A stretch of 64,000 nt of DNA from Phyto melanocephala (GCA_941918925.1 OW799234.1:75226543-75290542), one strand, 5' to 3'. Numbered from the stretch's first letter, positions 1-12,497 are shown. Numbers and translations are program-made. The notes: generated by a model not told the origin, from the sequence alone.

Positions 1-768
1 ACGAATATTTTTTTTTTAATTTTTAAACTTTTCTAAAATATTTTATGTCAATTAAAATACCTAAAAAGGAAGACTTAATATGTCTTGTGTGTGAATTTAA
101 AACTTTTTAAAATTTTAAGAAAAATTAAAATATTTATATAATATGAAGATTATTATTTTAAAACAATTTACTATATTAAACTGTTATTAAGTATATACCA
201 TAACAGGCATAAAAGTATGCTTTTTGTGTGCTTTTAAATTTTCTAGTTTGTTCTTTTTTAACTCTGTGGCTTGTTCAGAAGATAAACTTTTTTAATCCAC
301 AACAAAGTATGGATTTTGTAAACCCTGTTTAAAAGGCCACAGATTTATAAAATAAACTAAAATATTAAGTTTGTTTTCGCTGTGATATTGTTTAGGGCTT
401 AATTCACTTAAAAGAGATCTAAATAAAATTAATATTTGAAAATCAAAGATGATATTATAAAATATTATTTTGTGAGCAAAAAATATAAAAGGAATCTTCC
501 AGGCAGAAATAACGAATATTCCATTACCTACCCTGTATATACAAAATTTCGACTCTTCCAAACATATTGTATATTCATAACGCTATAGATACACCACTAT
601 AGACTCAAAAAAGCAACCCCTGTTCTTTGTTGGTTTTTTTAAAATTCCACACAACTGCAACGCAAAGATAGACTATAGTTTTGTAATGCTGTGTTTACGA
701 TAAGCGTGTACCACTACAACACTGTGGATATACGAAAATACGGTTCTGATTTTCTAGTGCCGTATTGA
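1..768. other. AT-rich presumed intron, no gene seen
   Basis: This is low-GC sequence with short homopolymer runs. Its open frames are short and show no recognisable motif on either strand. It probably belongs to an intron of the GPCR gene whose exons lie downstream. Confidence 0.5.
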
Positions 769-1151
769 TCTATATATATAAAAGTGAAACTCTGTCTGTC
801 TGTGTGTGTGTTAGCTATAGACTCCGAAACTGTTAAACCGATCGGACTCAAACTTTGGCAAGTTATTGTACATATTCTAGGGAGTGTTTATGGGTGGTAA
901 AAAGTGGGCGGGGTCACGCCCATAAAAAATTAGTTATCATTTTTAGCTACTTGTACTGGACCGATTTTTCTGAAATTTTGCACACATATTGAGCTGTCAT
1001 GACTTTATAATTTCGTGATTAGAAAAGTGGGCAAGGCCACGACCATAAAAAAAGTTATAATATTAAGCTTTTTGCACTTGATATTTAATTTAAATTCAGA
1101 ATGCATTTTTATTCATTAAGGGGCGTAGCAACGCGCACCGGGCTTTTCTAG
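769..1151 (+). mobile_element. Non-autonomous Helitron, 383 bp
   Basis: The element starts with TC (TCTATATATATAAAAGTG) and ends with CTAG. A small hairpin (GCGT-AGCA-ACGC) sits just upstream of the end. It lies between an A (768) and a T (1152), the Helitron insertion rule. There are no terminal inverted repeats and no target duplication. The interior has a CTGTCTGTCTGTGTGTGT stretch and a GGGCGGGGTCACGCCC motif. A diverged relative with the same ends is at 54328-54861 on the other strand. No rolling-circle replicase is encoded, so it would depend on an autonomous element elsewhere. Confidence 0.78.
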
Positions 1152-1605
1152 TATTTGATAAATACAAAATTAATATTAAACTACTCAATCAATGTATAAC
1201 AACTATGTTGATGGCGTACTTGTTAAAACGTTAAAATACAAAACCAAAATACCTTGTTGTTTTAAACCCAAGCATGGAAAAAAATTTTTATCAAATTTTT
1301 TAATTAAGTGAAAATTTCAAATGAGAAATGTTTAGCAAAGACTTCATGCACACATAGTAGAAAAGAACTGTACCACTACACAATTATACGGAGGCGTTGT
1401 TGTTGTTGCTGTTCCTAGGTAAAAACAGATGGCCCCATCTTATCACATCAGGCGCTCAATTCTCGTTATGTTAAACTGTGAAATGGAAAGTTTTTGTATA
1501 ATAAAAGGTTTGGTGGGACCATATGACATGACACACACAAACTTCTCATTTCACAGTTTCATGAGAATCAAGCGCATATTTACGATGTTGTGACAATAAT
1601 AAAAG
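1152..1605. other. Unassigned AT-rich sequence
   Basis: No gene, RNA or clear repeat boundary was seen here. The stretch is probably intron. Confidence 0.4.
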
Positions 1606-2400
1606 ACAAGTAAGAGTGCTATATTCGGCCGTGCCGAATCTAATATACCCTTCACAACGTGTAGCCATGCACTAACAGTAGTTTTTATCACTACTCACCT
1701 CATATGAAATACGTACATACATATAAAAAACATACATATACAAAAACATCCATTGTAAAATTAAAAATTACGTATGTATTTATAAAAATAAAAATTAAAA
1801 AAAAAATTAAAAAAAAAACTTAAAAAAAAATTAAAAAAAAATAATTAAAAAAAAATTATAAATATAAAACAAAAAAAAATATTAAAAAAATTTATAAAAA
1901 AAAATTAAAAAAAAATAATAATAAAAATATAAATAATAAATTTAATAAAAGATAAAAAAAAATTAAAAAAAAAATAAAAAAAAATTAGTTTGGCTCAGCT
2001 GGGATTCGATGCCACGTTTACTCTAACCAGTCTAACGTTTGTCTGTATGTATGTTGTTGCTGTAATGTTGTTTTTGGGGAAAAATAAAATCGAGGTGGTC
2101 GTGGGTTTTTGCTCATATCTCAGTTGTTTATGTACCGATGTTTTCGATTTACAATACCGATCTATTCCCAAATATTTCTGATATTTTAATACCTCACCCG
2201 GGTTCAGGGGATTTTGGGGGGCTTCAAAAAGTTGATTTCAACTTTCACATGGACAGACGGACAGACTGACATAGCTTAATCGACTCCCCTATTAAGAAGC
2301 CTTTGGAAAATATATATTTTATGGAGTCAGAAATGAAAATTGTAGAAATTTCACACGGAATGACAAACCTATATATACCCTTTTTCACTCTGTGAAGGGT
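1606..2400 (+). repeat. TATTCGGC-family interspersed repeat, copy a
   Basis: The 5' end is ACAAGTAAGAGTGCTATATT followed by the palindrome TTCGGCCGTGCCGAA. A conserved TATACCCTTCACAACGTG follows. The middle is an A-rich low-complexity tract (about 1790-1985), then a conserved 3' body (GGCTCAGCTGGGATTCGATG, GGACAGACGGACAGAC), and the end is TGTGAAGGGT. The subterminal TATACCCTTCAC is the inverse of the 3' GTGAAGGGTATA. It is non-coding and present many times in this window. The architecture recalls the DINE-1/INE-1 type of dipteran intron repeat, but I cannot prove class membership. Confidence 0.75.
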
Positions 2401-2761
2401 ATAACAAGAGCCGTACAATTCTTAGTTGTTATGATGATTTTAATTTTGTGACGACATTATATATTTGATAAACTAGTTGTTTTGAATTCGGCATACCACC
2501 ATTATCGTCGGGATAACGTCGTTCTCATTATCGTTGTGTGCCTGGGTATTTTTAAATATCTTATTAAGGCTTGATTATGGACACCATTATTATCGTCGGT
2601 TGGGTAGAATAATATTAATGAGTTGAATTATTAAAGTGCGCCCATTAAATTAAGCAAGAATAGAACTACATATATATAAATAAATTATAGTATACCGTAC
2701 CGTAGAAAATAATATTTTTTTAATTTTTTTTTATATTAATTGAAGTATGCATACAGATAAC
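2401..2761. other. Unassigned presumed intron
   Basis: AT-rich sequence. The motif ACCATTATCGTCG recurs (about 2500 and 2585) as a weak local repeat. No gene was seen. Confidence 0.35.
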
Positions 2762-3023
2762 TTATAAATCTTATAAATCAATTTTCCATAGAAAATCAGC
2801 TGAAAAAACCCTCTACAAAACTTCTTTTATTTTTAGTAGCGCACAACATGTCAACTGGGCATAAGTGCATACCTGTCATGGGTTTGGGCTTTTTATAAAT
2901 CTTATAAATCAATTTTCCATAGAAAATCAGTTGAAAAGACCCTCTTCAAAACTTTTTTTTTTATTTTTAGTAGCGCACAACATGCCAACTAGGCGTAAGT
3001 GTCACCTGTCATGGGCTTGGGCT
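2762..3023 (+). repeat. 131-bp tandem duplication (2 units)
   Basis: Two direct units start at 2762 and 2893, each with TTATAAATCTTATAAATCAA. Each unit contains flanking DNA plus part of the small retroposon described at 2973. Unit 1 breaks off inside the retroposon body (GGGCTTTT), so the duplication happened after the retroposon inserted. Confidence 0.8.
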
Positions 3024-3061
3024 TTTAATGCCTCTCCTTTTTAACCTAACCTAACCTAACC
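2973..3061 (+). mobile_element. 5'-truncated retroposon with CCTAA-repeat tail
   Basis: This 89-bp insert runs from GCGCACAACATGCCAAC to a TTTTTAACCTAACCTAACC tail. It is flanked by the 12-bp duplication TTATTTTTAGTA at 2961-2972 and 3062-3073. The same body occurs at 5349-5421 and at the 3' end of the RNase H-bearing retrotransposon fragment at 39479-40225. It is therefore the last part of the 3' UTR of that non-LTR family. The tail is a short CCTAA microsatellite rather than poly(A). Confidence 0.85.
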
Positions 3062-3073
3062 TTATTTTTAGTA

Positions 3074-4244
3074 AGTATTAAAAATCGATTTCTTTGTCTC
3101 GAGGTGAGTACTGATTTGCTCTAAGTGCCATTGACCTTAAGAAAAATTTAAAAAGCCGACGACTACATTCGGCAACAACATTAACGAACAGTAAGAAAAG
3201 ACGTTAACCGCAATACTATTCAGCACAGTGTAAATAACTAATTGCAAGCCTTAGTTTTCTGATATTAAAATAATATATGGGCATGAACTGAGATGTAGCA
3301 GACAAGAATAGAATACTTGAAATCATTAGCCTTTTCCAGACATGCACATCTATAGTTTATATAATAAAGTCAGACTGAAAATAATACAGATATAACAAAA
3401 AATGTAAAAAAGCGATTAGGTTGGGAAAAAAATATTTGTAGTTGTTCGCTGCACTTTTTTGGTATGCACCATTATACAAGGCGATGTCAGTAGGAAATTT
3501 TTAATTAATCGGGATATAATTCAGTACAATTTTAACATACAAAACTTAACAAATGTTAAACTATATCCTTTGTACTTATAACAATTCCTTAAAGTCTTTA
3601 TGTAACCCACATCCACATCTCAATGTCACACTAGTGACATACTTGGAAGAATTATGGTTCAATGTTTGCTTCAGCCTAGAATCCGTTTTAAACAGTGAGA
3701 CATGGTGGATGTACATGTTTTTAGGTAACCACATGTAAGTTGCGAAAACTTTAAATTCTGAAGTACCTATGAAGACTAAAGACATCAAGATAAAAATCTA
3801 CTTGTTGAAGGTCCTTGGTCATCACAAAATTAATATTTCTAGGCTTTTGCAAAATTGCTTTGGTTGGCTTGTTTTCAAAGACGAATACTTTCTTTATCAA
3901 TAATTGATTAAATGTTCTCAATTTTTGAATAATCCTCTTCATAGACGTCGAATTGATAAACTTTTTTTTTTATTTTCGGCATTGCAGAATGTTCTAGTTA
4001 TGCCAATGGATGTCGTACAATTACATCATTGCTAGAAGAGTATTATTAACTTTTTTTTTATTCAATATGTAGAGTAGACTGTAAGATAAGCAAGTTAATT
4101 ATTGTATTTATTGTTGATAGTTTCAAATAGGTTTAATAAAAATAAATAAACATTTCTATTCCATTAATACCGAAGTAGGTAGAAAAAGATTCAATGCCAC
4201 AGCTTCCTGTATGATAAAAAAAAAATATAAAAAACTCCTTGCAA
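3074..4244. other. Unassigned presumed intron
   Basis: Two short open frames on the minus strand (about 3576-3788 and 3751-3942) overlap in a slightly less AT-rich block, but neither shows a motif I recognise. A decayed mobile element is possible. Nothing else can be supported. Confidence 0.3.
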
Positions 4245-4780
4245 AAACTCCTTGGTGAATTTTATATACCCTTCACAACGTGAAATACATATAAAAAATA
4301 TACATATATAAAGTACCCCATTGTAAAATTATAAATTTAATTTACTTATGTATGGAAAAAAAATATAAAAAAATATAAAAAAAACTAAATAAATAAAAAT
4401 AATAAAATATTAAAAAAAAAATTTTTTTTTGACTCAGCTGGGACACCACGTTCACTCTAACCAGTAAACCACGTTTGTATGTTGTTGTTGTGAAAAAAAA
4501 ACGAGGTGGTCGTGGTTTTTTGCTCATATCTCAGTTGCTTATACACCGATTTTTCTAATTTGCTTCCAAATATTTCCAATATTCTAATATTTTACGCGGG
4601 TCTAGGCGATATCGGGGGGCTTCAAAAAGTTGATTTCAACATACACACGGACAGACTGACAGATATTAATCGACTCCCCTATTTATATGCTCTCAGAAAA
4701 TATATACCTTACGGGGTTGGAAATGATAATTGTAGAAATTTCACAAGGAATGACAAACCCTTTTTCACAGTGTGAAGGGT
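4245..4780 (+). repeat. TATTCGGC-family repeat, copy b (decayed head)
   Basis: It has the TATACCCTTCACAACGTG block, an A-rich middle, ACTCAGCTGGGACACC, a GACAGACTGACAG stretch and the terminal GTGTGAAGGGT. The ACAAGTAAGAG head and the TTCGGC palindrome are eroded. Body and order match copy a at 1606-2400. Confidence 0.7.
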
Positions 4781-5225
4781 ATAATAAATACAGCTAGTTC
4801 TCATTTAGCTTTCTCAAAACAACAGAATTTAGATCCGTGCACAAATGGATTATCCCCTATTTTTGATCCACAATCTGAAGCATAAACAAATCTTGTCTTG
4901 TGTATGCGTCAGTGTGCGAGTAAAAACTACCAACAGATCTCCCCTTGTATTTGTTTTATTTTTTAAATCACTTAAATATACATATATACTTCAGCTGCAA
5001 TAACAAAAAAGCAAGTCAACACATTTCTTAAAGTTCATAAAAAGATTATAAAATAAAATACATTAACATACTTTCATACTTATGTTGGGGAACTTTAACG
5101 ATTAACAACAAGACAACAATTTTTTGCAACAACAGGGGTAACAAGTTATTAAATTAATTTAAAATTTAAAAAAAGGATAACACAAATTGCTTTAAATACA
5201 CTTTACTAAGAGAGTTTATATTAAA
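4781..5225. other. Unassigned presumed intron
   Basis: AT-rich sequence without a supported gene or a repeat boundary. Confidence 0.35.
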
Positions 5226-6383
5226 ACAAGTAAAAGCGTTATATTCGGCCGTACCGAATCTGATAATAGCCTTCATGCAATAAGCTATTTTCTTTATTAT
5301 TGCCGACGCCATCTTTGATTTTAAATTTTTACATACTTAACTGTACTCACAGCTGGGCAAAGGTGTATACCTGTCATGGATTTGGGCTTTTAGTGCCCCT
5401 CCTTTTTAACCTAACCTAACCTAACTGTACTCTACTAGTCAAGCCCTTTCATTTGATACCCATATTGTTGGGATTACAAAAGATGTGCTCCGCCATATTG
5501 TTTCAGATGCCATCTTGGATTTTACACTTTTTTATAGTTTACTACATGTACTGGTCGAGCGCTAATATGGTTGCGGTTAAAGGAAACAAAGGCGTAATTA
5601 CTAAATTCGACTTATATATTCGCCATTCAATCCAGGATGCCATCTTGAATCTTTTTGTATCTTACTATATACTTAAGCCCATTTATTTGATCCCCATATT
5701 AACTCTCTTGGCTGTATAGAAACTGAAAAATATATATTTTTGTTTGTAAATTTTAGGAAAAATACTAAAGCAGTTGCACTTTGTTACTTATATCTCAGTT
5801 GGTTTCAAACCGATTTATTAGTTTTTCTGAATTATTTTCAAGATTAGTGTTATAATTTGGCATCTTAAGCGTGTTCAAAAGAATTATTTAGGGGTTAAAT
5901 TTTGATATATTTAAAAACAAAATATTTTTTCAATAAATTTTTGCCTATAACTTTGCCGATTTGTGACCAATTTTTTAAAAAATTTTAATTAATATCTTCA
6001 AAGACATCAAATTTATAAATACTAAAAATCGTGTCTATAAATTATCCTAGGACCGCAAACTTTTATTTTGGTGGTAAAAATAAGCGAGAAAATAGAGACA
6101 GTCGTGTTTACTTGCTCGGTTATGACAGTTTGACAGTTATGGCGCGATTATGCTGATTATTCTGATATTTTTATACCTTACACTGGTCTCGGCGATGTTG
6201 GGGGCTTCAAAAAAATAATTATACAAACACACGGACAGGCGGTCAGAAGTACAGAGGGATAATGCCTAATCGGCTCCTCTATTCATAAGCTTTCCGAAAA
6301 TATTTACTTAGTGGGGTTTGGAAATAAATATTGTAGAAATTTCGCACGAAATGGCAAACCTTTTATACTGTCGTGTGAAGGGT
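5226..6383 (+). repeat. TATTCGGC-family repeat, copy c (long subfamily)
   Basis: The head is ACAAGTAAAAGCGTTATATT with TTCGGCCGTACCGAA, and the end is GTGTGAAGGGT. The interior differs from copies a and b: it carries repeated CCATCTTGGATTTT-like segments shared with 33054-34700 and, inverted, with 50110-50640. A separate retroposon is inserted at 5349-5421. Confidence 0.75.
5349..5421 (+). mobile_element. 73-bp retroposon insertion with CCTAA tail
   Basis: This heavily 5'-truncated copy has the same 3' UTR as 2973-3061 (GTATACCTGTCATGGATTTG...) and ends in CCTAA repeats. It is bracketed by a perfect 11-bp target duplication, TAACTGTACTC, at 5338-5348 and 5422-5432. It sits inside repeat copy c, so it is younger than that repeat. 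Confidence 0.88.
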
Positions 6384-7534
6384 ATAATAACTGACACCTT
6401 CATAATCCTGAGGTAAATTCTCATCATTTTGATTATTAATTTTTTTCATTATCTTTTTTTGCCCTTACATTACTTATAACCATTTTTCTTTGCGCTGATT
6501 GCCTTTATGTGTTGCTATCAGTGGATCTGTTGCTGTTGCTATTTTGTTGTAACTTTAATAAAATTATCATGTTTCATGGCCTAAAGCATTATTAAACAAT
6601 AATTTGGTTTATTATGTGGGTCGCCGTTATTACATAGAGGATTGTTAGGCAACATCAACTATTCGCCTGTCGGAATATTTGTTGTTGTTGATGTTAATGG
6701 AAAATTTTTACTAATAGACTTCGGTTACAATAATAATTAAAATATGATTGTTTGCCTGCCAGTCTCATCATGTGACGTCGCATGAATATGGTTGTTTAAA
6801 ATCATTTATTTATGGGTATGTGGATGTGGATGTGTATGTTTTGATGGAATTTATTATGATGTAAAGTTATATTTCTACTCATATTAGTGTTTGTTACGTA
6901 TGACAGTTCTATATTAAAAAATTTTCATTAAATTGATGGAATATAGGTTTATGTAGTAATTATAACATTTTTTATTCAGATGTTAATGAGTTGATGGGAG
7001 TTTTTCAAATTCAAGTTTAAATGGTAACATTTACTAATGTCGTCCATTTTTTCCCCTCTGCTTCAAAGTCTTTTAAACACTTACACTTCAAAACGTCGAA
7101 TATTTTCGAATCGAATTGTTCAAAAAATTGTTTGGTTTAATCAGAAAGAGGTTTTAATTTATATTATTTATTTCAAATATCTCTAAAGGGAATGTAGAGT
7201 CCCATAACAACATTGTCTAATTCAATCATATTTTCAAGGATAAAGATGGAAAAGGTTTCTCTTTTTCAAATAACTAAGATTTTCTTTAATAAAATTACTT
7301 TGCCAATATTTTTCGATTGGTCAAAAGGTGGAAACTAGTGCCGTTCATATATACATGTATGAATATGTTAATATTTATGTTACGGCTTAATATGGTCAAT
7401 ATTTTATTGTGGAATATTAATACCTTGTAGGAGGAAAGAATTAATTGGAGGCCTTAATTTTACATATACATATGTAGTCATATTTGTAAATGTAGAAAAT
7501 GGGGTATTGTTCCATCTGTATATTCCCCATTTTA
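6384..7534. other. Unassigned presumed intron
   Basis: Long AT-rich stretch with short simple repeats (GTTGTTGTT, ATGTGGATGTGGATGTG). No open frame with recognisable content. Confidence 0.4.
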
Positions 7535-8150
7535 CTTACCATACGTTGCCACAAGCAAGTATTTACTTGCAAGTAGTGTACACGTATTACTAACGAAAAT
7601 TGGGAGAAATGCCAAAAAAAACACACACAAATTTTTTGAGTGGCAACACAGCAGAAGCAAGTTCATTTTTAAAATGTCGTCAACAAATAAACTTCAAAAA
7701 AATTTAAAACAAATAGCGCTGCTTCAATTGGTAATTAAGTGTTGTCAATAGCCACTATTGAACGTTACCTTTAGACATATAACTTTTTAATAAAATTTTT
7801 TTTTATTAAAAATTGATATTTATATTAAAACTTATATTTTAAATGAATATTTATAATTGTTCTTAATATTCTTCATATGGATATACATATACATTATTAT
7901 TCAAAAAATTAGCTGAATTATTTACCGCAATTGTATGATATAATAGTGAGTTAACAAAAAACTCAGTATTAGACAACACTGTTTTTCGGCTTGTCGCTTT
8001 ACTTGCCGTAACTGTAAAAATTTTACTTGCTTAAAAATTTCTTCGCAAGCTGAGTCGCAGGTTGCCAAAGTGTGGTTGTGTTAGTAAAAAAGTGTTAGTG
8101 TATTGGTTTTTTTTTTCACTTGCACTTGCATGTGGCAACGGTGGGTAGAG
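7535..8150. mobile_element. Probable MITE with GTTGCCACA inverted ends
   Basis: The left edge ACGTTGCCACAAGCAAGT (about 7541) is matched in inverse by ACTTGCATGTGGCAACG near 8140. A second, inner pair of GGCAAC-containing segments lies near 7640 and 8060. The ~620-bp interior is non-coding. No target duplication could be fixed, so the exact ends and the superfamily are uncertain. Confidence 0.5.
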
Positions 8151-8399
8151 CATAAAATTGCACTTGGTAGAAGAAAGGCAATTGTATTTGTGTTATATTT
8201 TGAGTGCGATTGGAATGTTTTATTACACAAGATGTTTGAAGACTAAAAAGTATTCAAGCGTATTCCTCTTACTTACACGAATGTTAACTTCCCTTACAAG
8301 TTCACAACTATTTGGTTGATTGGTTTAAGTCGTAAGGGTAGTTTCTTACGGACGTACTGTTCAATAAAAACTGTATGACACCTGTACGACATTTGACCA

Positions 8400-8770
8400 C
8401 ATCAATATCCAATTTTTGTGTCTCTTAGAATTTCCACACCGTAGCAGTGAGGTGTCTCAGCAGATCGTTTTGTCTGATCTGGAATATCACAGAGGGGTTA
8501 TCCAGCATATGTTTGCTTCGAGTTGGCAGTCAGGGCAGGATATTTGCAAAGGCAATGGAAAACCGATTACTTCTTCCCTAAATCCAGACAGCTGCAATAA
8601 TAGTTGTGTGAGGCAAGTCCGAATCGACTTATATGTATTTCCCTAACATTCAGTGACCTGCCATTAACCTCGATATGTCCGTTCCACAACGTCTTGTAAG
8701 TAGCGATGCATGCCTGATATTTCAAAGAGGGCTACGTAAGCCTCGCTGCTGTACATGTATAATGTAATAA
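8400..8770. other. GC-richer block, likely decayed retroelement
   Basis: Base composition rises clearly above the surroundings, and the + strand frame 8416-8646 stays open for 76 codons. I recognise no domain in any frame. The block ends where a minus-strand TATTCGGC-type repeat begins (8823). It may be a degraded non-LTR element, but this is only inference. Confidence 0.3.
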
Positions 8771-8822
8771 TTTCGTTTTTTATATTTGTTATAATTTAAA
8801 CCCTATGTTATTGTAATTTTAT

Positions 8823-9010
8823 ACCCACCACGAAAAAAAAATGGTAATTTTTTCCTTCCGTTTGACCCCATATATCTAGTATATATTTTCTGGGTCCTGG
8901 TATTGTTTGAGGACGATCCAGCTATGCCCGTCCGTCTGTTGAAAGCACGAAAATCAGTGTATTAGAACAAGAGTTATAGCTCGTAATGCAAGACTAAAGA
9001 GGTTAAAAAA
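8823..9010 (-). repeat. 3' end of a TATTCGGC/CCACC-subfamily repeat
   Basis: On the minus strand the sequence ends in ...GTGGTGGGT. It carries GACAGACGGACGGGCATAGCTGG and the block that ends the 2.4-kb element at 24854-27241. Only the 3' part is present. The left boundary at 8823 corresponds to the terminal GGGT. Confidence 0.65.
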
Positions 9011-11296
9011 ATATGTGCTTCCAACATAAAAAAATAAATGCAATTGTTTTTAAACGCTTTGGCGTAGGGCGATGAAATTTCGAAAGTAAAAAAAAAAATA
9101 ATAAGTTACATGGCATATTTACTCATCAAGTAATCGCAGATGGGAGAGATTTTTTTTTGTTTATATGTTTTATATCTAAAGTTTGACATTTGAAACAAGA
9201 GAGATGATTTTGGACTTTGACAGCTGAAGCTTAAAATAATTGAAGACAAAAATAATCTAAAGAATCAAGACTATCTGATAAATAAATTGCCTTGTTGTTG
9301 TATTTAAGACAAATAAAAAAATATGTCATAGTAACATAATTTATAGTATAGGCATGTTATGCCTTAAGGTATGTTCCCATTAGACAAATATTTGTCGAAA
9401 GAGAACCACTGAAATCTGTTAATTTCTCCTACAACAAATAAATGTTTCTTGATTAGAATTTTTCTAGATTTATTCAAATTAATATATCAGTCTATATGCT
9501 ATGTTATATACGTATTTTGACGATAATTGTAAGAGACGTGTAAATTAAAAACATACAACAAATAACTATTTACAAAAATAGGAGTCGCAAATATTTGCCA
9601 AATTTGAACGTAGCTTTATGTCAAGTCAAATAAAGGACTTGACAAATTCCACACTGATAAACACGAACATGTCGTGTGTTACCTTTAAAACATGACTTCT
9701 CTAAAATACATGTGTTGAGACATCTGACAAAGTTTCAATTAGAGCGCGCTCTATTTCCTTCTGCTGGAAAGCAGTCAGAGACGATGGTTGCCTGTAAAAG
9801 TAAAATTTTGACAGACATGTAGATTTACATAAGTTTCAGAAATTTTAAAGTCAGATGTAAAAACCATGCCGTGTATTATAGCCTTAAAATTCGTTCTCTT
9901 TAATTTTGATAAAACAAATTATTAAAATTATATCGCTTTTGCAATGTGAACCTTTTTCGCAAATCAAATTATTTTGTTTCGAATCTGTTTATTTCTTAAG
10001 TTTTTAGAGGTTTAAAATGTTGTATGTTTACGTACGTACGTTAATAATTTCAGAAACTTAATTGCTCAATACACAACTTGTCGTAGGAGTCGTAGGTTTT
10101 ACGAAATTCACTGAAGAAAGACCACGATATTACTTACTTTTCCAGTTAAGATGTATTAATACGATATTGTATTTATAATTATAAGTAAAATTGTTGTAAG
10201 TGTTTTATAACAAATTAATGATGAATTTATTAACAAAATGTGTACAACTTCTACGACGTAGAAAACCTACGACAGCTTGTGAATTTAGCATATGTGAATA
10301 TCAAGAGTTTCCATAAAGCTCGAATAAATTTAGAGTTAATTTGTTTGCGTGAATAATTATTAAAATATTTATACAGAATTTAAAAGAATGATTTAATTAC
10401 ATGTTTTTATTTGCTTTGTAATTTCCTTCTGTCGAAATATATTCAAATCACTTTTATGCGTAAAAGGCTGATAGGAGGTGTAAAGCACATCCTATTTAAA
10501 TTTTTTTCCTATTTTCGTGTGTAATGTAAATAAGTTTGTCGCCATGTAAATCTACACTTCTGTATTGGCTAGTGGGCCTGAAATTGGTTTATTGTTGCGT
10601 GTGTTTTGACATAAAATATCATTATGTTTTCTGTATACCAAGCAAAACAAATGAAAGCCATGCCAGTTGAAACCAAGCAACAAACAGTGGAGATTTTATT
10701 ATTCAAAAAACAATTTTTTTTAATTTAATGGAATTTCTATTAATATCTATAATTATGAAAAATGGTTGGTTATATTTTTATTTGTAGGAAAATTGCACGT
10801 GTTTTATTATAATTGTTGATGTAAATGCTCATTACATATGTACATATTTTAAACCAACATACATAAAGAATCTGTTTACAAGTTTATAAAGGTAGGAAGC
10901 TAAACTACTTATGGGAAGAATGTAGTAGAATGATGTACCTCAGGTCAATGTCTTTTAAAGCAAAACATTGGTCTTTAACGATATATCACATTTGAAAATC
11001 CGACTGTGAATACTAAAGTAAAACGTAAAATGTAAAAAAGTCTACTCCTGTACATGGCAATGTATACTCTTTTATACGACTTTTAATTTTATTGTTGGCA
11101 TTTAATGTTTCTGCCAGTTGCCATAACTATCAAATTACTGTTGTAAAAAAAAAACAAGAAAATGCTGGTTTTTTATATTAAATATTTTTCTAAAACATAC
11201 AGTATGGTGGGCATATAAAATGAGGGGTGCGGATATTTAAAAGCTAATTAAAAGTTGATGTAGTTACTTAAATTTTTGAAAAATAATAATAAATAA
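9011..11296. other. Unassigned presumed intron with small inverted repeats
   Basis: Mostly AT-rich and non-coding. A segment near 9115-9180 (GGCATATTTACTCATCAAGT) recurs at about 23296-23360, so part of this stretch is dispersed repeat. No coding region was recognised. Confidence 0.4.
10072..10281. repeat. 210-bp inverted-repeat element (putative MITE)
   Basis: CACAACTTGTCGTAGG at 10072 faces CCTACGACAGCTTGTG ending at 10281, matching 14 of 16 positions when inverted. Further CGTAGG/CCTACG motifs lie just inside. No open frame. Superfamily unknown. Confidence 0.5.
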
Positions 11297-12114
11297 CACT
11301 GTGCATGAAATTGACACTTTTTTTTCGTGACAAGCTGGGCACCTAGCGTTTTAACATAATTCGGGTACGCTGAATCCAGTGGTGCCCACGGTTTTTTAAG
11401 ATTGGCTCTGGTTTTCGAGATATACCGTTATTTTGAAAATGGAGGAGGTTGCACAACATATGTTCGCGTAACTCAAAAACGCTTTAGCTTATTGAAAAAA
11501 CTTAAAAAACCGAAATTCTGCAATAAAATTTCCTTTAAGAAAAGTAAAACTTCTTTCTAATATTCGCAGTCGTTTTAGAAAAATAATTTTTTTTTTGAAA
11601 AAAAAATTAATTTTTTTATCAAAATTTCGAAATTTTTATTTTTTTAAAATTCATAAAAAATTGAAAAATTCAGCTAGGTTTCAAATTTTTTGCAGACATA
11701 TAAAAAACAAAGCTGCAAACAAAACAAGCTATAAACAATTAAAATATGTTTGCAACTTTTGATTTTATTGACAAAAGTCGACAAATTTTAATTAATCTAA
11801 GAATTTCATAAAACGCAACATTTGTATTGGGGCCCCCCTAAGGGATGGTGATAAAGGGAAAGTATAATTTAAGAAAATGTTAAGAAAAAAAAACATTGGA
11901 GGTCGGTCATACATTTTATCCCCCTAGGAGTGAATCCTAGGCCTTAGAAACAAATGATGGGAATGAAAAATAAAGTTGCGCAGGTGCAAAATAACCTATT
12001 TGTGATTAAAGTCTGTCTACAACTTTTGATTTTTTCAGAAAAGATGAAATTTTTGAATTTTTTATATAACCAAACTAAAAATTTTTTGTTGTTAAGTAGT
12101 TTTTATTTAGAAAT

Positions 12115-12497
12115 TTATTCTTCTTCCTCCTGCAGATTCCAACAAATATCCCATAATAGCGAATCAAGTTGTTTGCCGCTATACCAGTGTTCGAGCCTGG
12201 CTGTTACTTGGTGAAGTCTCTCGCCATGTTCATCAGACTCGGCTGGTGATTGTTCATTAAATTTTTCGGCATGGCAATGCAAAAAATGTATTTTCAATGA
12301 CATTCTAACGTTTAAGTTTTTAAATGCGGTTAGCATATTTTTGATTAAAATTCGCCAGTTTTCAGACCGATGATTTCCTAATACATTTTCTATTACTGAT
12401 TTCACACAATTCCAGGCCAATAGCTCGATATCATTCAATGCAACCTCAAATTGATGGTCCTTCATAAGACGGCGAATGTCCGGTCCATTAAGAATTC
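12115..12497 (-). CDS. Transposase exon 2 (C-terminal, catalytic Glu region)
   Basis: Splicing from GAAG|GTATGA to TTTTACAG|GAATTC restores the frame KVKEG-ILNGPDIRRLM, matching the continuous motif of the family. The 66-base intron is 12498-12563. The exon supplies residues 425-551 and ends in LQEEEE-stop. It contains MSLKIHFLHCH and then AESDEHGERLHQ, whose glutamate (E514 or E517) is the best candidate for the third catalytic residue. No stop or frameshift is seen in either exon, so the gene appears intact and possibly functional. Confidence is high for a transposase and moderate for which E is catalytic. Confidence 0.84.

Noticed and set aside
1790..1990. A-rich tract as a poly(A) tail of a retroposon
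   Set aside because: It lies in the middle of the TATTCGGC repeat and recurs at the same place in copies at 4350 and 33990, so it is internal low-complexity sequence.
3040..3061. CCTAA repeats as an interstitial telomere
   Set aside because: Only three to four units, placed exactly at the 3' tail of a retroposon with its own target duplication. It is better explained as a retroposon tail.
8416..8646. 76-codon frame in a GC-richer block as a host gene
   Set aside because: No domain, no splice context that fits the receptor, and it abuts dispersed repeats.
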